The position numbers and the translations under genes were made by a program. Source: Pardosa pseudoannulata (Eukaryota; Arthropoda; Arachnida; Araneae; Lycosidae). Taken from it: 64,000 bases of DNA. Below are positions 37,076 to 50,345 of this stretch, one piece after another (within the stretch, counting starts at the first letter, position 1; each line of letters starts with the position of its first letter). The DNA lies in NCBI GenBank assembly GCA_032207245.1, contig CM063508.1, forward strand, positions 90,919,820 through 90,983,819, written 5' to 3'. The notes beneath the pieces are model-generated. The model was not told where the DNA came from. It saw nothing but the letters and a program-made list of their open reading frames with translations, and ran no database searches.

Positions 37076-37440
37076 CACTTTTTGTGACTGAAATTAGGCC
37101 TTTGCATTTCACTCTGCTAATGACGGTAGAAAACAAAAATGGAAAAGATTAATCACCAATACTCCCCAGGATCATTGATTAATGCACCTCATTAGCTGTA
37201 AATTAGCAAGTTTTATAATTATTCCCTTCTTAGATTGATTGAACTGTAACCGATTCGTGACTGAGTTGGCTCCTTGGTTCGTGATAGGGAGGTATAACTA
37301 TACATCACCTGTCAATGAATGAATGAGATGGAGAACAGAAGCCACGCTTTATAGTCTCTCCGGGGCAACGAAGACTGAAGGATGAGGAAAGTGTACAGCC
37401 GGTCGAGGCTTATTATGACGACTAAAACCCGTCTTCATGG
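37076..37440. promoter_or_regulatory. Candidate conserved non-coding / enhancer-like block
   Basis: Non-repetitive sequence with clustered homeodomain-type cores in 'gatcattgattaatgcacc', 'cattagctgtaaattagc' and 'ttataattattcc', next to 'cacctgtcaatgaatgaatg' with an E-box (CACCTG). No open frame. Its texture is that of animal developmental enhancers; this is inference and needs comparative support. Confidence 0.35.
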
Positions 37441-38240
37441 TATCATTTGATTATTTTGTTGTTTCACCAGAAACTCCGAAAATTAAAGAAAAAAGAATTG
37501 AAATAGAGAACATGCAGTTTTCATGGGAAATTACTTTTCTCTCATTTAGGAGAGAAACTTTCCAGTTCGACTGTAAAAGTGGATTGATCAGTAGTTGACA
37601 TAAGATGAAATCTAGTATTACGAAAACAGTAGTATCATTCCTACAGTACATTTTACAAGCTTGTATTTGATTTCCGAAAACATTGCTCTATGTAGTATGA
37701 TTAATTCTTTATTCTCATCTATATATTTCATACTTGACATTTAATTTGCGATAGAAAAACCAGTCTGGTTTCCTGGGGTCTCAATAGTCTCAGGCCTTCA
37801 TTAAACTTATACATAAAACTTAAAATTAGATAGTCGTAGTCAAACGTCCACAAATAAAACTTTTATACCACCAGATACAAAGACCTGGTCTTCATCATTT
37901 GCATATTACACCACCCTTTTTTACCAAAAAGAATTAAATTTTCTCATTCTAAAGCAAGACTAACTCAATTTATCATAATTTTTAAGACATTTTCAAACTG
38001 ATAGTTTGAAAATAAAAGTTTTTTAAGGTCCATTTTAGTTCTAAATTCAACATATCATATTTTTTTAGCAAACAAAACCAGTTAAAAGTTAACGAGATGA
38101 AAGTTCACGAATTCAGAAATATTTTTCAAACCTTGTAAGATTAGTTTAGTGGATTTTTACTGGCATTATTAATAGATTATCTATTCATTTAAACTCAATG
38201 TACAATTGATTTTAGTTTAAATATCTAGAGGTAGCACAGT
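37441..38240. other. AT-rich stretch without gene
   Basis: The ORF at 37451-37651 (minus) has no recognisable motif. Nothing else seen. Confidence 0.5.
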
Positions 38241-38450
38241 ATTTCATCGGCCTGGGAAAGCTTGACTCAGCCTTTTATCCCTTTTAGTGGGTAGACAAAC
38301 TAAAGACCAAGCATGCTTGGGAAGTATGATTGACAACCTAACCGGGATATATGCTTTTCACTCCAGGGCCCTTGGTCTCGAAAACGGAAATTTGCACCGT
38401 AGGCTAAGGCCTCACGTGGATTATAGCGTTGGAAAGTTTTTAGTTTAATT
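38241..38450 (+). mobile_element. SINE family 2, 5'-truncated, with target-site duplication
   Basis: Shares 'cttgactcagccttt', 'agtgggtagacaaactaaa', 'ccaagcatgcttgggaa', 'ttgacaacctaaccgggat' and 'ctccagggcccttgg' with the 9.7-kb copy, plus extra 3' sequence 'gtaggctaaggcctcacgtg'. The tRNA head is missing. A direct repeat 'tagcacagt' (38232-38240 and 38451-38459) marks the insertion. The tail is 'gtttttagtttaattt'. Confidence 0.9.
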
Positions 38451-38459
38451 TAGCACAGT

Positions 38460-39794
38460 GTTAATTATATGAATGGTACTAGACTTTTAGGAAAAACTGT
38501 ATTTTCTATGTTTTAAAATGAAATGTAATACTCGAATGTATGTAATTTTAGTTCACAGAATAAAAGTGATTATTAGCTTTTATTTGTTATAAAAATTAAA
38601 GTTATTTTGCAACTAATAGCCATATTTTGCCACTAAAGTATATTTCTATCTCTTTTTCAGTTGGAATACACATTTTATATTTTTTTTAAATTATGTTACG
38701 TCACATAACAAAACTTAGTAATTTTTAAATATTTAGACTCTTAAGTAGGTAGAAAAATTTTAACTTTAGAAAGAGCAGAAAATTTTATTTTACCAATTGA
38801 TTTAAAATAGAATGTTATAAAGACTTTTCAGCTCGAAAGGTACTATCTCCCATTAATTTTTCTTCTAAATACATAATAATAGATGTTTCATTTTAAGTTT
38901 TAAAGAGTACCATATAAAGAAAATATCTTGAAATTATGTGTACATTTAAATGATATGCACTTGAACAGTTTCTGATCAAGCAACTTTCAAAGTATCTTAT
39001 ACATAATAATTTGAAAAAATATTATTACTTTATCTTAAAAATATAACGCCATTTACATGAATTTATTATTAATAGTATATAAAATTTTCAAACAGATAGA
39101 TTAAAAATAAAAGATCTTAGCTTTGGAATGCTTACTGCAGCTTTTATTGTATCATAAAGTATTTTTAGCTACTAAAAATAGTTAAAAATAACAAGAATGT
39201 ATTCAGGAATAGTTTTGAAAAATTGAAATATAAAACAGTCTGTTAAAATAATCTGAAAATTTATTTTTATTGTAACTACAGGAAAGCATAAAATTAAAGG
39301 CATAAATTTCCTACCACATTCATCTTGTTAGTTTAAATATGTAAATTCTAGAGATATTTAGCAATTATTATTTATATAATATGCTCTTTCTTCCGTGGGA
39401 TTATTAAACAAACAAAATTCCGTATATTAATACAAAATACTTTGTGTTAAGTATTCTTTATGTTTCTATTCAGAAATATAATATACAGAAAATTCATACA
39501 GAAAATTTATATGGATGTGCAGATTAGAGAGATAATTTTCTTTTGTGAGTGTTTACTCGAAACTTTGTTTTACTATGAAGAAAAAAATAATAAAACTTAG
39601 TTGTAATTTAAATATGAACAAAACAATGCTTGTTAATTTTATTCTTTTATTCTATTTCTTCTGTAAAAAAATTAATCTTATAGTAAACCAGCCGGTTTAT
39701 ATATTTTTTATGTAAAAGAAATATTGACAATTTTTTAAAAACAAAATTATTTTCTAATAATAAACTAATAATAAACCCAATACCATAGTGTAAA
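38460..39794. other. AT-rich stretch without gene
   Basis: Very AT-rich. No feature recognised. Confidence 0.55.
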
Positions 39795-40250
39795 AAAAAC
39801 TATTTTAAAACTTGACCTTGTCTGTAAATATGTTTCTCCTTTATAAGGGAGTTAACACAGAGAAACCAACATCAATCAACATTTACTTTCTTTTCAGATT
39901 TTCGCAAAGAGAATTTACATATGCATCATTAAATCTGATTAATATTCGTTGTGTGACTAGTATATGACAGAAATAAATAATTTAATAAGAATAAAATTTA
40001 AAGGGAATTTTGAGGGCTTGATATACAAAATTTCTATCTGGTGACAAACTTATAAATATAGAAAACTGCTGTAAAACTTGAACATGCCTGTAAAAATGTT
40101 TTTCCTTCATGAGGGTGCTAACACAGAGAAACCAACATCTGTCAAAAGTTCCCCTTTTCTGATTTTCATGTCAAGTAGTTACTTAAGCATACTGTAAATC
40201 AGATTAATATTCTGTGTATGACTAGTATAAGAGAGAAATGGTTAATTAAA
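39795..40250. repeat. Tandem duplication, unit about 266 bp (two diverged copies)
   Basis: Copy 1 from about 39795 and copy 2 from about 40061 share 'aaaacttga.c.tg.ctgtaa', 'aacacagagaaaccaacatc', 'atctgattaatattc' and 'tgactagtata.gaca/gaga'. They are diverged, with small indels. No coding content. Confidence 0.82.
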
Positions 40251-40419
40251 GAAAAATAAATGTTAAAATAATTTTTTTTATTTTAAATAAGAAACTTCTT
40301 TGAATATGGATTATCATCAACCTTAATAAAAATTTGCAGTATTACTTTTAAGATTAATTTTCGTTTTTAATAAACAATACACGCTAAATTATTCAGTTGT
40401 ATAATTTTGATCAAAGCAC

Positions 40420-40821
<402 letters not shown>

Positions 40822-40999
40822 TTAGATAGATAGGTAGAGATATATGATTCAATAGGAAATACGAATATACATTTTTTATGCATAAATGTAATATCCAAGC
40901 ATCTAAATACGTTCTCTCTTCCCTGTTACAAATCAATAGGAAACGCTTCGACTCAATTTCAAATTCAAAAGTGGAGGAGGGGGAATTTGAGAGAGGAAG

Positions 41000-41260
41000 G
41001 GATATATATTCACATCACACCAATCCCGACAGGAATACGGAGATATGAAGAGGGGGTGGGAAATAGAGATTTGGGGGATCGATATTACCCCCTCACACCT
41101 CGAGGGGCACATTGTGCCTCAAGTAACATTTTCCTGGGATTGGTCGGGATTGACACTTGTGGTATAACACTTCGCGACAGGGGGTAGGTCGACAATACCG
41201 TCGTGATAGGACAGCGTTCAAAAATTATAATGCTGGTAGGGGATGTATCCGATGCAAAAG
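41000..41260. other. GC-richer block with a split inverted repeat
   Basis: Compositional island with 'ccccctcacacctcgagggg'. 'caatcccgac' near 41031 recurs inverted as 'gtcgggattg' near 41142. Open frames here have no known motif. Could be an unclassified transposon piece or non-coding conserved sequence. Confidence 0.35.
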
Positions 41261-41395
41261 ATGGGATTGGAAAAATGTATTAATATGGATGGAAAAATAT
41301 TCTTACTTTATACAAGAGAAAGAGTGTTTTACCTTAGCTCTTCCAATTTTTATGCAAAATAAATAATCATTATAGATATGTATACTCTCACATAA

Positions 41396-41572
<177 letters not shown>

Positions 41573-41767
41573 AATATAAAATTCTTCTGTCCGTGTGTTT
41601 GTGCTAGAACTCCTCCTAAACTGCTGGACTGATAAAATTTGATTCGAGAGTGGTTTGGATTCACAATTTGATCCGATAGAAAATGATTTTTTAATTAAAA
41701 TTCCAAAATTACTCGTTTATTGTGATTATTATAATGTTGCTTGAAACTCTTCTCTGCAAACGTATTT

Positions 41768-41815
41768 GTGACTCAGTGGTCAGCGCAACGGGCTTCAGGA
41801 TCAAAATCCCGTACA
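41768..41815 (+). repeat. tRNA-like fragment (probable SINE head)
   Basis: 'tgactcagtggtcagcgcaa' resembles an A-box region and 'ggatcaaaatcccg' a degenerate B box. Stems do not form a proper cloverleaf, so a decayed SINE head is more likely than a tRNA gene. Confidence 0.4.
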
Positions 41816-42005
41816 GGACATGTGGAAATTTTAATTTAATCTAATTGCTTTTCTGATGACTGTACGCGTGGTGGAGTCAAGAACTTTTAAAATATTTTTT
41901 TTTTTACTTTTCCATCGAAACGGTCCAATTTCTAATTTATTTAAAAGCATTTTACAATTTTTGGATTACAGCGTTAAAACAGGGCAAAGTCTGTCAGATT
42001 GTCTA

Positions 42006-42126
<121 letters not shown>

Positions 42127-42449
42127 AGACTCATTCAAAATCACAACACAGTTTATTTCTGGTAAGAAACAGGAAATCCGTACAACAGGCAAAACCTTTA
42201 CAACCTCGTGCACCCAGACCATGTGATCCCGCACATACAGTTTTCAAGTAGGTATTCCTAAGGTAAAGAGACTACGAATAATCCCTAAGCACAATTGATC
42301 ACGTGATAAAAAATACCCACGTTTAAAGAGAACGCGCTAACTATTGGCTAAAGTAGTACAAACAGAGGCTGAATTTAGTCTATAGCGTGTCTGGAGAGAA
42401 AAATCAGAATTACCGCGAAAACCCCGAACGTACTTTATGAACAAACATT

Positions 42450-42487
42450 AAATTAATATTAAATTGATATTAATTTAATATTAATTT
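42450..42487. repeat. Near-perfect 38-bp palindrome
   Basis: AT-rich sequence that equals its own reverse complement at 36 of 38 positions, located just before a TA array. It may be simple-sequence drift. Confidence 0.7.
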
Positions 42488-42507
42488 GTAAAATTATATA
42501 TAATACA

Positions 42508-42508
<1 letters not shown>

Positions 42509-42586
<78 letters not shown>

Positions 42587-42601
42587 TAGATAGATAGATA
42601 G
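42509..42601. repeat. (TA)n plus (GATA)n microsatellite
   Basis: About 75 bp of TA followed by four GATA units. Confidence 0.97.
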
Positions 42602-44283
42602 TGAAACTTCCAAATAGGGACATCTCGGGAAGAACAAACTTATTCTCTATTTAGAGGTGCCTTTTATATGGAGATTTATAAACAAGGTGTAAGAAAATGT
42701 TTAATCTCCTAATTTATTTGTATATATATATGTGTGTGTGTATATAATAATACTAATAATCTTTAGTATTATAATGAATTTTATACATATTTATATAAAT
42801 ATCTCCAGAAAGACTTTTACTTATTCCATATAAATTTAAAAAATTAGGAAAATATCAAATAGTGAACTTAACCGCATTCACTTCTGGATGACTCAATTGG
42901 TTCAATCATAAGCAATTTTCATGTTTTAATTGATTTTTTTTTTTTTTTTTTTTTCGCTTTCCATATAACGCACCAATTTATGCCACAATTTGTTTTAATA
43001 CTGTAATTGTGGTAAGTGTTTTTTTTTTTCATTGTACTGATTATAAGTTATATTTTTCTCTTTAATTTCTTAAGAAGTGTACACAGTTTACTTGGTCTTT
43101 TCCTTGTTGAATAATATTAAATGAAAATTTCATTATTACGAGGCTTTTTTTCCACTTTGTAAAAATAAATCGCAATTTTTTGCTTTGTTTAGAACGTTTG
43201 TTAGATGTTTAACAAGGTCTTTAATAATGCTGTAACTTAAAAAATCATTTAGTTTTATCATTTCAAGTGATATATTTTTGAAAGAACCTAATCTACAACA
43301 AATGGAAAAAAGTTAAATTCATTTACAGGCAATAACTTTTGAATATGCAGATTAGAAGGTAAATTTCAATATAAATTTGTAGATAAATATATTTTTTATT
43401 TTGTAATGTAATTTTAAATGTCATATTTTTTTGGGAATTTTTTAGTTCTTAAAGGAATTTGATATTTTAAATTAAAAAAAAACAAAGAAATTAAATATTA
43501 AAATATATATTAGTCTGAAAACTAAAATATTCAACTGCTATTAAAATACTGTGTTACAGAAAAAAAGATTATTAATTTCTATGTAATTTAAAATTTAGCT
43601 TCTAATTTACAATTTTCACAAATTATTTTGCAGAAAAATGAATTTTTATTTGTTTACTTGGTATATAGGATTTGTAGTTTTTAAAAAATATTATTTCTTA
43701 TAAGGAAACTGAGTAATTTTTTCAAAGCTATACCAGTATTAATAATATAGAAAAACGTATTCTAAGCAGAGCAGAACTCTTAATCTTACATTGATTAAAA
43801 TATAGGCTGTTATGCTGAAAGACTTTCAGCGCAGGAAGTAGTGTCTCCCCTTAACTGTATTGGAGAAACAATAAGTTATTAAAAGTTTTTGCTTTTTAAT
43901 TTTCGCATCTTCCATATGAGATAACCAAAAGTGTCATAATTTCGTCAATTACTTAAAGTTTTGCTGATTATAAACCCTTTATTTTTTACTCGGAAAAAAT
44001 GTAATAATTTGCATTTTATAAGAAATGTATGCCATTCTCTTTCATTTTAGTTCCGAGTTTAGCATTTTAAAACCCCGATTCTGCAAGAAACTCCCAAACA
44101 AGCTGTAAAGTTTGCGGCAAATTTTAGGCAAAACATAATACGCTGTTTTAAAAAAGACCAAAGCGAGGGGGAGAGACCTCTCATCATTAGACGAACAGAT
44201 ACACGAGTTGTAGAAAGGGGGAATCAAATAAATAAAATAAAAAGTCGTCGTTTGCGAAACAATTCACAAAAGCATGTTTATCT
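42602..44283. other. AT-rich stretch without gene
   Basis: T-rich homopolymer runs near 42938 and 43020. The ORF at 44042-44227 (minus) is downstream of the exon-like ORF but shows no domain. It could be 3' untranslated sequence if that exon is real. Confidence 0.45.
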
Positions 44284-44493
44284 TTAAACGGCCACCATAC
44301 GAACTTCCCCTCCGCTCACAATGGAAGTTGGTTTTTCTTGCTCGGGGTCCAGGTATTTCCATTGCATTTTCTCTAGTTCTCGGCAAATAAGCTCTAAGAA
44401 CACTTCATATTCAGGGTTGCCATCATTTGTTATAGAGGTTTTTGGCACTATTGCGTCATGCATGACGCCAAACTGTATTCTCGTGGAGGAAGT
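44284..44493 (-). CDS. Unidentified exon-like ORF, possible terminal exon
   Basis: This minus-strand frame reads like genuine protein rather than AT-rich noise. It contains 'RIQFGVMHDAIVPKTS', 'NPEYEVFLELICRELEKM', 'QWKYLDPEQEKPTSI' and 'SGGEVRMVAV' before TAA. The second half is acidic and probably helical. I do not recognise the family. If spliced, an acceptor at the 'atatcag' boundary (next base 44493) would give 69 in-frame codons plus stop; 'aatacag' a few codons further in is an alternative. The frame also stays open upstream to 44601, but that part looks intronic. The first 27 or so codons, with upstream sequence, are repeated twice more at 44836-45260 and 45261-45668. There the frame is cut after 'TND' or 'NDGNP', and one copy has an in-frame stop. 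It could be the last exon of a gene on the minus strand, a retrocopy fragment or a repeat-borne ORF. No polyadenylation tail pointing to a retrocopy is obvious. Confidence 0.4.
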   Translation of the reverse strand, partial: TSSTRIQFGVMHDAIVPKTSITNDGNPEYEVFLELICRELEKMQWKYLDPEQEKPTSIVSGGEVRMVAV

Positions 44494-45668
44494 CTGATAT
44501 TTTTGATTACAATGAATAGAGATTAATCGCGTTGTCTTTGAAGCTGATATAGGAACGTAAAGAAATTTATTTTCAAGTATAATATTTCTTAATAAATACA
44601 CTTACCCGTATTTACTCGTGCATAAGCGGACTTTTATTTATTTATTTATTTATTTACTAGCATATTGCCCGCCATATGACGGTATCAGTGAAATTTTTAA
44701 TTTTCCAGGATTGTAAAGTATTTTATGAGGAAGGTAGAAAAATGGTTTGTTTTTTGGCTGATAATTATATTGCAACAAAAAAGAATAGATTATTAAATTT
44801 AAAATTTCCACATATGTACCTAATCTATTATTTAAGGAAGGTCATCATTTGTTGTAGAGGTTTTTGGCACTATTGCCTCATGCATGACGCCAAACTGTAT
44901 CCTCGTTTAGGAAGTCTGATATTTTTGAATTAAAACGAATAGAGATTAATCGCGTTGTCTTTGAAGCTGATATAAGAACGTAAAGCATTTTATTTTCAAG
45001 TATACTATTTTTTAATAAATACACTTACCATATATACTTGTGCATAAGAGGCTTTTATTTATTTATTTATTTATTTATTTACTAGCATATAGCCCGTCAT
45101 ATAACGAGATCAGTGAAATTTTTAATTTTCCAGAATTGTTAAGTATCCTATGAGGCAGGTAAAAAAATGGTTTATTTTTTGGCTGAGAATTATCTTGCAA
45201 CAAAAAATAATCGATGATTAAATTTAAAATTTCCACATATGTATCTAATCTATTATTTAAGGGTTGCCATCATTTGTTATAGAGGTTTTTGGCACTATTG
45301 CGTCATGCATGACGCCAAACTGTATTCTCGTGGAGAAAGTCTGATATTTTTGAATTAAAACGAATAGAGCTTAATCGCGTTGTCTTTAAAGCTGATATAA
45401 GAATGTAAAGTATTTTATTTTCAAGCTAATAAATACACTTACCGTATTTACTCGTGCATAAGTGGACTTACATTTATTTATTTATTTACTAGCATATAGC
45501 CCGTCATATGACGGGATCACTATAATTTTTAATTTTCCAGAATTGTAAAGTACCCTATGAGGCAGGTAAAAAAACGGTTTATGTTTTGGCTGAGAATTAT
45601 CTTGCAACAAAAAATAATCGATGATTAAATTTAAAATTTCCACATATGTACCTAATCTATTATTTAAG
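44414..45668. repeat. Triplication of a 408-425-bp segment that cuts an exon-like ORF
   Basis: Copies are 44414-44835, 44836-45260 and 45261-45668. Each runs from 'catcatttgtt.tagaggtt' through 'tgcatga.gccaaactgtat', 'ttaatcgcgttgtcttt', 'cgtatttactcgtgcataag', a (TTTA)n run, 'tactagcatat.gcccg.ca' and 'ttccacatatgt.cctaatct'. The 'gggttgcc' start of copy 3 matches copy 1 better than copy 2 does. The (TTTA)n length differs between copies. Breakpoints lie inside the minus-strand exon-like ORF, so only copy 1 is joined to the rest of it. Confidence 0.93.
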
Positions 45669-46715
45669 CCGAATATAAAAGAAAATTATTTACGTCATAT
45701 CTAAGTTCAGTGATAAAACGTATGAAAATAATGCAGACGATATTTAAGCAATTTAAAATAAGAAATGATTAAATGAGATTTTTAAGGGAATGACGTCATA
45801 ATGCTAGAAAAAAATGTTATTTTTACCTATTTATTATGTGATAAATTTAGTCGCCTGCTCTTAACCGGAGAAAATAGGGCTTGAAATAAGGGCATTAAAA
45901 ATTCTAAAATAGGAAAGGGGTGGATTTCGAACGTTTTAAAGCGGCAGTATTTTTCGCTGTGGTATGAAGCATATTTATACAAATTTATTTTAGAATTGGA
46001 TTGATAGTTTAGGAGAAAACAAGCTTTACTCGCTGTGAATTTTACAAACCCTAACTGATCAAAAATCCAATATGAATGCCTCTATACATTCCAGGTCCAA
46101 CCACTTCATAAATTCGAGAACAGACGAACAGATAACTTATGATATTATTATAAAAGGGATTCTTTAAAGGCAAAAATTCATGGTCCTCGTTATACAAAGA
46201 ATCATTTTTATTGTTTCCTGTAATACGTGTAAATATATGAGTAAATGAAAACAAATACTCAAAGAAGGTAAATATCTTAAGCAACAGAATTATTACTGCA
46301 TCTTTATTTTCTTACTACTGCACTTCTGTTATGCAACTAGCTTATCAACAGTAATTATTAGCTTTAAACGCAAAATTTCACGGTCTCCGACACACGGTCT
46401 CCGTTTTCTGTAATTACTTAATTGTTTCAGTATAACTAAATCTCTTACTTATTTTCCTTTTACGTTCTCACAAAACACTCTTTTCTTATAGAATTAAAAG
46501 GAATAAATGAAGTAAATTTTATCTTATAACACCTCTTCTTCTCACAAGGTCTTTAATTTCATAACCCATGTTCATTGTGGTCCAAACTTCCCTAGTAACC
46601 TAAGATGGCAGCTACCAAACCTAAAGTACTTCTTTAAAAATAAAGTCATCTTTAAAATAACATTGAAAGGATGTTCAACATTCATTCTTGAGTCCACGTA
46701 ACAAATAACTTACGA
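45669..46715. other. AT-rich stretch without gene
   Basis: The ORF at 46051-46284 (minus) has no recognisable motif. Confidence 0.5.
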
Positions 46716-46717
46716 TT

Positions 46718-46840
46718 TGGATTGGATTGGTTTAGTTTGGATTAATGCTGTCTTCCGATTCCGAATGGCCATTAACTGCCATCTATCCTGGTGCCTACTA
46801 TCTATACCAGCAGTAAGATTCGAACCCACGAACTTCTGAA
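46718..46840 (-). mobile_element. Diverged tRNA-derived SINE, family 1-like
   Basis: Minus strand: B-box-like 'gtgggttcgaatcttactg', a middle segment 'gttaatggccattcggaatc', and a tail 'ccaaactaaaccaatccaat'. The typical 'tctcattagccctcgtgttg' block is missing, so it is a deleted or subfamily copy. Confidence 0.7.
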
Positions 46841-48870
46841 GGATCTGGAAATTATATAAAACTCTCCAGGTTTACATGAAATATTAGGATTTCGTTATAC
46901 ACTAAATATATTTTTTTCCTTAAAAATAGAGTTGGCTTTATATCGAATAATTACGATAAATAAACCGTGGCATTTCAACATATCTATTTCAGTAATTTCT
47001 ATACGTATACAGTCTAATAAGAACAAACTGTTGTAGAAATTTTATTTTTTAATAAGAATGAAAATTTACGTAAAAGCTTGTTAATACTTAATATTTTTTT
47101 AAAGCCTACATGTAGATAGTTTCCAAAGTTCCTAAGTATTGATTATTCCCTAAATAACTTTTATTAATTTATAAGTGCAGTTATGTAAATACTTCTGTAA
47201 AAAATCTCTAAATAAGTTAAGCAAAAAAATAAAATATTTCACAGCTTTTAAATAAATTGTGAAGTCACATGCGTTTTTTAAAGATGGTGAATTTGAGTAT
47301 TGTTTGTACTGTTGAGTTCGAGTACCGTTTATTTGAACATCTAGACTTCTAGATCATCTTTGTTTGATCATGATATTCTAAGACAATCTATTAAAAATTC
47401 AGCTGTGTTTTGAAAAAATTAATTTTTTTACCTCAGATTTGAGCAGTTAAGATATTTCTTAATGTCTAGTATGTAATGGAAGTGTAGAAAATTGTATTCC
47501 TGCACTTAGCTGCAGAAAATTATTTACACTAAGGTTATTGTTTTATTACATTTCTTATAAGAAGTTACTCATAAGAAATTATTATCGTAGGCCTTTTCAC
47601 TTCATTGCAAATACAGGTTTAAACATTTTTAAAGTTTTAAAATTATTTTTGTGACAGTTTAAAAAATTCTTTGGTAGTATTGTGTGGTGCAGGTACAGAA
47701 AAAGAGTCATCATAATGCAGGGACGGTTTTTGTTGGGTAATTTGTAATAAGTACCATTTAAATTACTATCTCACTTAAATATTAAACATATCCATATAGG
47801 AACATAAATATTTTACATGATAAGATAAACTGTGCAAAGAGTTGCTATAAACGTTGAGTTTGTAGATTTGATAAAACTCGATGCTTACTCAAATTATTTA
47901 TTTTAGATTTCACATTATATATTAATAATGATAAAAGATATGAAATTGTTGTTAAAAATCATTTAATGTTAAGCGGGTTTGTACTTTTATGATTGAAATT
48001 CTTGAAAAAAAATTTAATTTAATGTGATTTAGAAACTGAAATTAGAAATCACAAGCAAATACACCTTCTACTACCTTCTTAAATAAGAAAGGTATTTTGC
48101 TTCTTAACTTTATACATAATGCCAGGCTTAGTTTCTAGGTTTCTTAAAATTTATTAACACCTAAAAAAAGTTTTATTTATCCTGTATGCCTCTTTTGTAC
48201 ATTTTTTGCCATATCAATGTTTTAAAAACACTGACATTACTTATCTATTACGTATGTAATTTTTTTGTAACGTGTTGGAGGCATGCGCTTCGACTTCCTA
48301 TTTCCTATAACTAAACTCCTTATTATTTTGCAAGGGAGTCTTAACGTCTACAAGCAATATATTGCAATTTTTCCCCATGCGTATATGAAGTTTCGGGGCT
48401 GAGATTTATTTCAGCAAAGGTAGATGACAAACCTCTACAGACAATCCATCCAATTTTTTTTATATATCCTTTATTATTTATAATTTTGTCATTTGGATCA
48501 ACATTTTACAAGTTTTCAAACATCGTTCATAAATTTACTTTTTGTGCCGGTGCATCTACTGAAATCAGGACCAATAGGGGTTTATCTGTCATGAAACTTT
48601 ACATTTCAGTACTGTATTTACATTTGGAACAAAAACAATTAGCATGAAGTTTTTTCTTTCTATTATAGGGCAATCTATGATGTGTAAAACAAAAGCTGCT
48701 TACTAATAAGGATTCCCTGTACTATTCAAATTGTTTAAATTTCATATCTGTTATACTCTGTGCAATCCATAATAAAAATTTAAGATATTCATCAATATAT
48801 TATAGGCAGATATTTCTAGCATTAATGGGTTAAAAATTTATATGTAAAAGTTTTAGTCGGTAATAAAGTA
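46841..48870. other. AT-rich stretch without gene
   Basis: No ORF of note and no clear transposon borders. A slightly GC-richer patch near 48270-48310 is unexplained. Confidence 0.5.
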
Positions 48871-49400
48871 AGTATTTATTTGAGTTTCTTTTGCCAACTT
48901 TATTTCGCTTTTACTTCCGCGATATCAAACTTTCGATGCCAAGAAAATGCCAGCATTCAAGCGGCAAGTATTTTGGCTACCCTTGAAATGATGGAGTGCT
49001 TCAGCGCCAAACATTTCTGTCGCAAATTTCGTCTTGCTTTTCCAACCTTTTACGGGTTTGGCGACTTCTTCCGATATTTTGACAAATTACCCGCGCTTGC
49101 AGCTCGTTAGAAACACGAGGTAACCGGAGTAGGCTAGAATTTTCAAATATTTTTCTCTTCGTCTTTGCTCCCCTCCAAAACACAGCATATTCTTTTTCTT
49201 TTTTGGAGAAAAATGGGGGATAACGAAAAAATAGAAAATCTGTGCTTTCTTTTTTTTTAACTTCTTTTTCTCCCCCCCTATCGTCTGAGGTGGGGGAAGG
49301 GGAAGACTTGCATGTTTGGGCGCAAAGTGAAGTGAAGAAGAAAGCAAGCAGTGTATTTATTAAAGCATACCTCGCAGGCACCTAGGAGTAAAAAAAAAGA
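48871..49400. other. GC-richer block, unknown role
   Basis: Complex sequence. Open frames occur on plus (48880-49110) and minus (49001-49381) but they overlap each other and neither shows a domain. The minus frame is largely Lys/Ser/Pro from a pyrimidine-rich stretch. Candidate conserved non-coding DNA. Confidence 0.35.
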
Positions 49401-50345
49401 AAGAATATATATTCCGGAAAGCCTACCGTTTTCTTACGTAGTAAACGGGAAATGAGCGAAAAACTCAAAACAAGATCACTGTTAAACCATCTCACCTACA
49501 CCCCTATCTTTCCCTCCCCCTACGCTGTTCTTCTTTCCCTTTATTTTTAGAAGTTAAGTACGCTTTTCAGTGATTTTTTCGTGAGTTCATTTTTTTTTCT
49601 GGGTGTGTTTTTGTCGTAAGAAAAGGTCCCTGTTTTTGTTGCTTTTCCAACTGATTGCTGAAGTTTGAACTGCTAATTTCCGCGTCTTTTCCACGTCATT
49701 ACTGCTGAAGCCAATTTTTCTTTTCCACGTTCTGTTTATACATTTTGGGTAGGAAATTAATTAATTGGATTATATTAAGGTACTTTTGCCTTGTATCAAG
49801 CTTTTTTTTCTAACTAAAAATATAATAGTTTTGATTTTTTCAGATTTTTAAAAAGGCCGTTTTTCCCAAAAAATCCAAACAAAAGTGACATCTATTTCTT
49901 TCTTACTTATAGAGTCATTCTGTAGTTTTATTACGAAAGCCTACGAATTCAAACAGTTGTTAAACGTGAGACTTAAAGTTATAGCTCAAAGATTTTGGGG
50001 CTCTAGTGTGTGGTTTCGACTGGGTCGCGAAACCTCTCTTAAAGCCTTATCACATATCAATCTGTACACGCTGAAAACTCTTCGGATTAAGTTAATTTTT
50101 CCTTTAACTGATGAAGAATAGGTAGATTTTTTGGGCTAATTCAAAATTTTTTTAACTGATTTATTTTGATTCTGTTTGATGTGCTACAAGGCCGTTAATT
50201 GGTGGAAAAATTTTCGCTGTCACACAAGAAATCCTTGCATTCTTAATCTAGAAAAGGAATCTTAAATGAATGTTTCTTTCTAAAGACATACAGGTTTTCT
50301 ATTCATAGTACTTTAAAAGTTAAGTATTTTGGGGTATGCTTTCAT
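49401..50345. other. Stretch without identified gene
   Basis: The ORF at 49885-50121 (plus) has no recognised motif. Confidence 0.5.

Noticed and set aside
48260..48840. Possible further TTAA element ending 'attaatgggttaa'
   Set aside because: The right edge resembles a piggyBac terminus, but no matching left terminus or subterminal palindrome was found.
49001..49381. 126-residue minus-strand open frame
   Set aside because: Low-complexity Lys/Ser/Pro from a pyrimidine-rich tract, overlapping another equally poor frame on the opposite strand.
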